This document shows, piece by piece, positions 7,212-11,470 of a stretch of DNA of 11,470 bases. Source of the DNA: Bacteroides_E sp964528875 (lineage in GTDB: Bacteria; Bacteroidota; Bacteroidia; Bacteroidales; Bacteroidaceae); the NCBI GenBank assembly GCA_964528875.1, contig CAZGUI010000078.1, forward strand, positions 1 through 11,470, given 5' to 3'. The position numbers and the translations under genes were made by a program. The notes under the pieces were generated by a model, which was not told the DNA's origin, did not search any database, and saw only the letters and a list, made by a program, of their open reading frames with translations. The first letter of the stretch is position 1. Each line of letters opens with the position of its first letter.

Positions 7212-10200
7212 ATGATGAAAGTGCAAAATAAGATAATAAAGAGACTAAGAGTTCCTTTGTTGTTTTTGGTCGTACTAATAAGCTCTTGCTCTGATGATTA
7301 TGATATAAGTAACCCTATTGGAGATGGAGATCAAAAAAGTATAGTGATGTCTTTTCAGATGCCTAGAACCTCAACTCCATCGGAAAAGCGTACCAGGGCA
7401 ATACAAGAAGCAGATGAAAATACGATTAAAACCATTGATGTTCTAGCTTTTAAGGAAGATGGAAATGGAGACTGGGTATATACGTATAAAACAAAAGGAG
7501 AGAATATTACAAATGTGGGGACTACAGTAAATCAAAAACAGTTTTCTGTTAAAGTGAATATTGAATCTTATCCTCAGCAGTTTGTTCTTATTGCAAATGA
7601 AAGTAGTTCAATAGATAATATTTCAGAGACAGATGTTGGTACAGAGAAAGAGACATTGTTGCAAGAACTAACTTTCAGTAACTCGGGTATATGGAATGCT
7701 ACCGAATCTGACAACTTTAAGCCTTTTCCTATGTGGGGCGAGTCAGAGCCTGAGGTAATTACTAAAAATACGAAGCAGCTAAAAAAATCAGTGCCAGTAC
7801 TTAAAGGCTTATTGCGTGTAGATATTGCTTTAGCTGAATCGGTTAAAAATTTTGAATTAAAAGAGGTTTATATTTACAATACGAAGTCTAAAGGATATAT
7901 TGTACCTAAGGCTGAGAATATGGACTATACAACGTTTAAAGTAACTAAAGCGCAAGTTCCTGCAGGTCCTCATAACGATTATGATGAGGCTACTCCCAAT
8001 GAGAAAGCTTTAAAGTATACCATAAATAACCCTAAATTAATAGAAAAATCGATTTACCTAATGGAAGCAACTGCGCCCACTGAAGCAGCAGATGATTGGA
8101 AAAAAGCTACTTGTTTGGTTGTGGGAGGTGAATATAATGGAACGATGGGTTGGTATCGTATAGATCTATTTAAAAAAGAGAAAAATGAAAAAGGAGAGTT
8201 TGATTATGCTGATTTTCTTCGTAACCACCTCTACCGATTTAATATAATAAGCGTAAAAGCGCCCGGTTCGCCAGATCCGGAGACAGCCTTTAAAAATCGT
8301 ACAGCCAGTATGGAGGTCGTGATAAAGGAATGGGAGGAAGGCAATGTTGGCGATATCATCTTCGATGGGGAACACTATGTGTCTTTCTTTCCTAACCGTG
8401 AGATTCTTTTTGGCAAAGAGGCTAGTAGCAGTACATTAGACATTAAGACCGATTTACCCGATGGATTTCAAATCACTAAAATAACAGAAGCAGATGGAAC
8501 AACTCCTATTTCTGCCAATGGATGGTTAACTATTGATAAACCTTTGGGTACACCACTTGGTGCTCCAGTTAATGGCCAAGAAGAAAAGGTTGAGGTAAAA
8601 GTCTCTGTTACAGAAAATGCTTCGGGATCAGAACGAATAGGTTATATCTTTGTAGAAGCTGGACGAATGCATGTAAAAATTAAAGTCACTCAAACTCTAG
8701 ATGCTTTGAATGTCTTTGAGTTTATCTCTATGAAAAATATAGACGGACAAGGTTTAGCTATTCCTAGAAAAGGAGGATTAGTGAAGGTTACTTCAAAAGC
8801 GAATATTGAGTGGAGAGTCAAGTCTCAACGAGGGGATAAATTGGAGGTCGTGACTATTCAAAGGACTGAGGGTCAACCCCAAGAAGAGACAGTAGATATA
8901 CCTATTGATGCTTTAACATATCAATGGCTTGATGCTGAGAATCAAGAAATGGAAGCAAACATAAAAATATGGATTGAGTTTGATTTGGATGGTAAAAGCT
9001 TCGTTGTTCAACCTACTGAATTCTATCAAGTGCCTTACCAGCTAAGTATTGATGAAGCAAAGACACCTATTCCTAATTCTGTAAATAAGTATGGAGAGTT
9101 TTTAGAGCTTGAGGTGAAAGGGTATTTCCCTGCTGTACCATTTAGAGTAGTGGACGAATCTGGAGAAGTGGTCAGTGACTGGGCTACGGCTCAGCAAACA
9201 GGAGATGTTGTGTATAACGATACGCTTTCTACTCGGATTAAGTTTTTAGTTTATGCTAATTACTCCGGTCAAAATAGGAAACTGAAAATTCAATATGAGC
9301 GACCAATATTACCTACAGGTACTCAATGGAAAGATATAAAGGAGTTAACTCAACCCTATAATGGGTTGACATTACCTACAGATGGATACAAGGCTACTCG
9401 TGGGGTGTTAGGCATTGGAGCAAAAACAGGAAAGTTGAGACTGGATGGTTCGCAAGGTTTTTTCGGTGGAACAGCTGAGGAAGATGTATATATGGTATGT
9501 TTCTCATGGGGAACACTTTTCGGATTAAAGGCACCAAAGTTAAATGCTTCTCAAGATAGAGTTGTCACAGCTGGATATAGTGTTGGTGAAGGTACAAATA
9601 CAGTGAGTAAATCTATTAAGGATTTAATAGCTTGGCTTCCTCCTGGGTTTACTGGTGATATCGACCACCTTCCATTATCTACAGTAGTGGAAATAATAGC
9701 TGATGAATCTCTTGGTGGAGAAAGTCAGATACCATCAGATAGCTATTTACGTTTACCTATTTATATAGGGACACATATGTTAGAGCCTGGGCATCCGGAA
9801 TTTCTGAAACTAGGGCATGGTGACCCATGTAGAGTAGCACAAGATGAGGTGAGCTATACAACAGGAAAAACTTATGGTTCATATCGTACCCCTTGGGGAG
9901 TTGAGGGGAAAAATCATGAAGCATTTAATTCGTATGGTAGTATATCACCTGCTATAGAGCCAACGACAGGGTATTATTTCTATAAAAACGATTATTATAC
10001 AGGAGCTAGGCAATACATACCTGCGTATGGAATTATATATAGTTGGGTAATAGATGATGAAACGGATGAAGTGATGAATGTTTATATGGCTGATTATCCT
10101 GATCGGGCAACGAGAAGATCTGTTGGAGCTTATTGGACTTCAGTTTCTAACTACCATACTAACATGCCTGAAATAGCTTATGCTTTAGCTATTTCAGGCA

Positions 10201-10304
10201 TGTCAGTTGATAATCTTAGAAAAGATGGGTATCTCGGAATGGCAGGAAACGACTTGCATACACTTAATAAATTCATTGCTCTGCCATATCGTTGTGTAAA
10301 ATAG
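7212..10304 (+). CDS. Large modular fimbrillin-like lipoprotein with BACON-like and C-terminal FISUMP-like domains
   Basis: This 1030-residue protein is likely exported to the cell surface as a fimbrial or adhesin component. A signal peptide ends in a lipobox at Cys26 (VLISSC). Residues about 44-385 resemble the FimA/Mfa1-type fimbrillin fold: SIVMSFQMP, then KRTR-AIQEADENTIKTIDVLAF, ending in VVIKEWEEG. Arg62-Ala63 sits where Porphyromonas fimbrillins are cut by an arginine protease. Residues about 390-495 and 500-608 are beta-rich and end in KIKVTQT and VVQPTEFYQV, like BACON domains; a third beta-rich stretch runs to about 700. Residues about 700-1030 end in GAYWTSVS...ALPYRCVK, resembling C-terminal FISUMP or lectin-like modules of Bacteroidetes surface proteins. 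Single fimbrillins are usually far shorter, so this may be a tip or accessory adhesin. No other fimbrial gene is visible. ATG codons are in tandem at 7212 and 7215. Domain limits are estimates by eye. Confidence 0.82.
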   Translation: MMKVQNKIIKRLRVPLLFLVVLISSCSDDYDISNPIGDGDQKSIVMSFQMPRTSTPSEKRTRAIQEADENTIKTIDVLAFKEDGNGDWVYTYKTKGENITNVGTTVNQKQFSVKVNIESYPQQFVLIANESSSIDNISETDVGTEKETLLQELTFSNSGIWNATESDNFKPFPMWGESEPEVITKNTKQLKKSVPVLKGLLRVDIALAESVKNFELKEVYIYNTKSKGYIVPKAENMDYTTFKVTKAQVPAGPHNDYDEATPNEKALKYTINNPKLIEKSIYLMEATAPTEAADDWKKATCLVVGGEYNGTMGWYRIDLFKKEKNEKGEFDYADFLRNHLYRFNIISVKAPGSPDPETAFKNRTASMEVVIKEWEEGNVGDIIFDGEHYVSFFPNREILFGKEASSSTLDIKTDLPDGFQITKITEADGTTPISANGWLTIDKPLGTPLGAPVNGQEEKVEVKVSVTENASGSERIGYIFVEAGRMHVKIKVTQTLDALNVFEFISMKNIDGQGLAIPRKGGLVKVTSKANIEWRVKSQRGDKLEVVTIQRTEGQPQEETVDIPIDALTYQWLDAENQEMEANIKIWIEFDLDGKSFVVQPTEFYQVPYQLSIDEAKTPIPNSVNKYGEFLELEVKGYFPAVPFRVVDESGEVVSDWATAQQTGDVVYNDTLSTRIKFLVYANYSGQNRKLKIQYERPILPTGTQWKDIKELTQPYNGLTLPTDGYKATRGVLGIGAKTGKLRLDGSQGFFGGTAEEDVYMVCFSWGTLFGLKAPKLNASQDRVVTAGYSVGEGTNTVSKSIKDLIAWLPPGFTGDIDHLPLSTVVEIIADESLGGESQIPSDSYLRLPIYIGTHMLEPGHPEFLKLGHGDPCRVAQDEVSYTTGKTYGSYRTPWGVEGKNHEAFNSYGSISPAIEPTTGYYFYKNDYYTGARQYIPAYGIIYSWVIDDETDEVMNVYMADYPDRATRRSVGAYWTSVSNYHTNMPEIAYALAISGMSVDNLRKDGYLGMAGNDLHTLNKFIALPYRCVK
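10162..10203 (+). repeat. Perfect 17-bp inverted repeat inside the fimbrillin-like coding sequence
   Basis: The arm acatgcctgaaatagct (10162-10178) is matched exactly in reverse complement at 10187-10203, around an 8-base loop (tatgcttt). It covers codons 984-998 of the gene, encoding MPEIAYALAISGM, in frame and about 100 bases before the stop codon. No T run follows, so it does not look like a terminator. It would form a strong hairpin in the mRNA. Confidence 0.9.
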
Positions 10305-10328
10305 TAGATATACATAAAAACCAGAACA

Positions 10329-10368
10329 CCCCTCTTGTTTCCTCCAAGAAACAAGAGGGGAGTTTTTT
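10329..10368 (+). terminator. Strong intrinsic terminator between the convergent fimbrillin-like and 5'-nucleotidase genes
   Basis: A perfect 13-bp stem (10329-10341 cccctcttgtttc, with its complement at 10348-10360) closes a six-base loop and is followed by AG and six T residues (10363-10368). It lies 24 bp after the stop of the lipoprotein gene. On the minus strand the same stem is followed by a poorer T tract (GGTTTTTATG), so it may also end the 5'-nucleotidase transcript. The plus-strand T run overlaps the TAA stop codon of that convergent gene. Confidence 0.92.
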
Positions 10369-11290
10369 ATTTCTGATTTGCTATACCAAAAGGAATATGT
10401 ACTGCGGGTATATTCTCCAAGTTTTCCAAATGTGTTTTTTGATCATCAAAAAAGATGTGAGGCTGCATAATGTCTAGCACACTTTTCTTATCCACACCAC
10501 CCATAAAAAAAGCTTCGTCTACTTTTATTCCTAAATGCTTAAGCGTAGTAATAACTCGCTCGTGTGCCGGAGCATTGCGAGCAGTAACAATGCTTGTTTT
10601 TAATTTGGGGCGATAATTAGAGTTTTGCGAAGCATAAAGACGTTCAGCTTCTTGCAGAGCTGATATTTTCTTTAATAAAGTACCTACAGGCCCCATATTC
10701 AACGGATTGTTAGAATGTGTTTTTTCATATTCGTGATACATCTTTATGCCCTTCTCCTTGTAGATGATTTCTGCTTCGTCGCTGGCAATCACCCCATCAA
10801 AGTCAAAGGCAATTCTAAACTCCTGATCATCATTAAAGTTGGCTGCACCATTCCCTAAAACTTGTCCGGCGGGATAACCTAGTCGAATGGCTTCAATAAC
10901 ATCCTCCTCATTTGCCGATAGAAACAAAGAGGCATTGTATGCCGGGATGTATTTGTAGGGAGAAGAACCCGAAAAGAATGCAGCTCGGGTAATGTTTAGA
11001 TTGTATTCACTAATGGATCGAAAGACACGCAACCCGGTTTCTGCACTATTTCGAGACAGTAGAATTACCTCAATGGGGTTGTTTATCTCATCAATCTCAT
11101 TGAGGCTTAATAGTCGTTGAATAAAAGGAAAAGCAACCCCTTGTTTTAGAACATTGTTGAGGTTCTTATTTTGATAAGCTTCATACTCCTTAACCCCTTT
11201 GGTTCTGTATATTTCATCAGACTCAGTTAGGTCGAATAAAGCACTGGATGCTACTGCAACCACTAATTTGTTTTCAATATCGTATGCCAT
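10367..11290 (-). CDS. Cytosolic 5'-nucleotidase (NT5C1-like family)
   Basis: This 307-residue soluble protein should release phosphate from nucleoside 5'-monophosphates, a nucleotide salvage step. It resembles the bacterial branch of the 5'-nucleotidase family related to animal cytosolic NT5C1A. The N-terminus has the family-typical LVVAVASSALFDLTESDEIYRTKG (9-32). HAD-type motifs follow: Asp163-Phe-Asp165-Gly-Val (nucleophile and general acid), SIVTARNAP at 233-241 (Ser/Thr motif), Lys268-Lys269 in GGVDKK, and FFDDQKTHLE at 280-289 (acidic metal-binding motif). No signal peptide is present. The length is normal and all catalytic motifs are in place. The gene stands alone on the minus strand, convergent with the lipoprotein pair, with which it shares the terminator region. 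Substrate preference cannot be told from sequence. Confidence 0.88.
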   Translation of the reverse strand: MAYDIENKLVVAVASSALFDLTESDEIYRTKGVKEYEAYQNKNLNNVLKQGVAFPFIQRLLSLNEIDEINNPIEVILLSRNSAETGLRVFRSISEYNLNITRAAFFSGSSPYKYIPAYNASLFLSANEEDVIEAIRLGYPAGQVLGNGAANFNDDQEFRIAFDFDGVIASDEAEIIYKEKGIKMYHEYEKTHSNNPLNMGPVGTLLKKISALQEAERLYASQNSNYRPKLKTSIVTARNAPAHERVITTLKHLGIKVDEAFFMGGVDKKSVLDIMQPHIFFDDQKTHLENLENIPAVHIPFGIANQK

Positions 11291-11470
11291 TTTATATTTA
11301 GCTTCTCTAATACCTCTCTCTACTCACTCTTTTTCTTCCTTTCTGAGACTGTTTCTCTCAATCAAGATCTCTTAATAAAAGTCGGGGACAGAGGTCTGAA
11401 AGTAGGAATAGGCAAGATACAAAATAACTTCGATTGCAAAGATCTAAATCTTTCTTTTACTATGTTATTG
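11291..11470. other. Upstream region of the 5'-nucleotidase gene, no gene seen
   Basis: These 180 bases run to the window edge. They contain no coding signal I can support. The promoter of the minus-strand 5'-nucleotidase gene should be here, but no clear pair of -33 and -7 elements with correct spacing was found. TTTGC is present on the minus strand at 11436-11440, but its nearest TA-TTTTG-like box is only about 8 bases away, which is too close. Confidence 0.5.

Noticed and set aside
8166..8375. Minus-strand open frame inside the fimbrillin-like gene
   Set aside because: It is a shadow of a continuous 1030-codon gene and has no start context or family resemblance.
10292..10477. Plus-strand open frame across the terminator
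   Set aside because: It overlaps the end of the lipoprotein gene, runs through a strong terminator stem and into the antisense of the 5'-nucleotidase gene.
11438..11453. Short hairpin aaagat-ctaa-atcttt near the right edge
   Set aside because: Six AT-rich pairs are expected by chance in this composition, and no gene is seen to end there.

Overview
The window looks like the chromosome of a low-GC member of the Bacteroidales, probably near Bacteroides. Reasons: two lipoprotein genes of types typical of that order (a DUF5106/thioredoxin-like protein and a fimbrillin-type protein with BACON-like domains), a NagB-LmbE fusion beside a ROK sugar kinase, no clear Shine-Dalgarno sequences, and promoter-like boxes of the Bacteroides type (TAnnTTTG). 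The genus is inferred from these traits only; no comparison was run.

Layout. Positions 1-60 hold a short 22-bp tandem repeat cut by the window edge. A minus-strand pair follows: a secreted metallophosphoesterase (618-1808) and a small helical protein downstream of it (157-585). A second minus-strand unit contains the 774-residue NagB-LmbE fusion (3120-5444) and, 14 bp further on, a ROK kinase (2146-3105). A 14-bp-stem hairpin lies after it. A 786-bp AT-rich intergenic region (5445-6230) separates this unit from a divergent plus-strand pair: a thioredoxin-like lipoprotein (6231-7181) and a 1030-residue fimbrillin-like modular lipoprotein (7212-10304). A strong terminator at 10329-10368 lies between that pair and the convergent 5'-nucleotidase gene (10367-11290). 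No mobile element, tRNA, rRNA or CRISPR array is visible.

How the genes may work together. The fusion protein and the ROK kinase together could cover amino-sugar phosphorylation, deacetylation and deamination, making a compact N-acetylglucosamine route. However, the NagB half lacks the glutamate expected after its DGH motif, so deaminase activity is uncertain. The two lipoproteins form a likely surface or periplasmic unit: a fimbria-like or adhesin-like protein with four non-lipid cysteines, co-transcribed with a CxxC thioredoxin-fold protein. The metallophosphoesterase and the 5'-nucleotidase are separate and look like phosphate or nucleotide salvage enzymes.

The least expected structures are a perfect 17-bp inverted repeat inside the fimbrillin-like coding sequence (10162-10203), a near-perfect 18-bp-arm hairpin followed by a T run in the empty intergenic region (5894-5939), and a triple AACAAG motif over the putative promoter of the amino-sugar operon (5469-5501).
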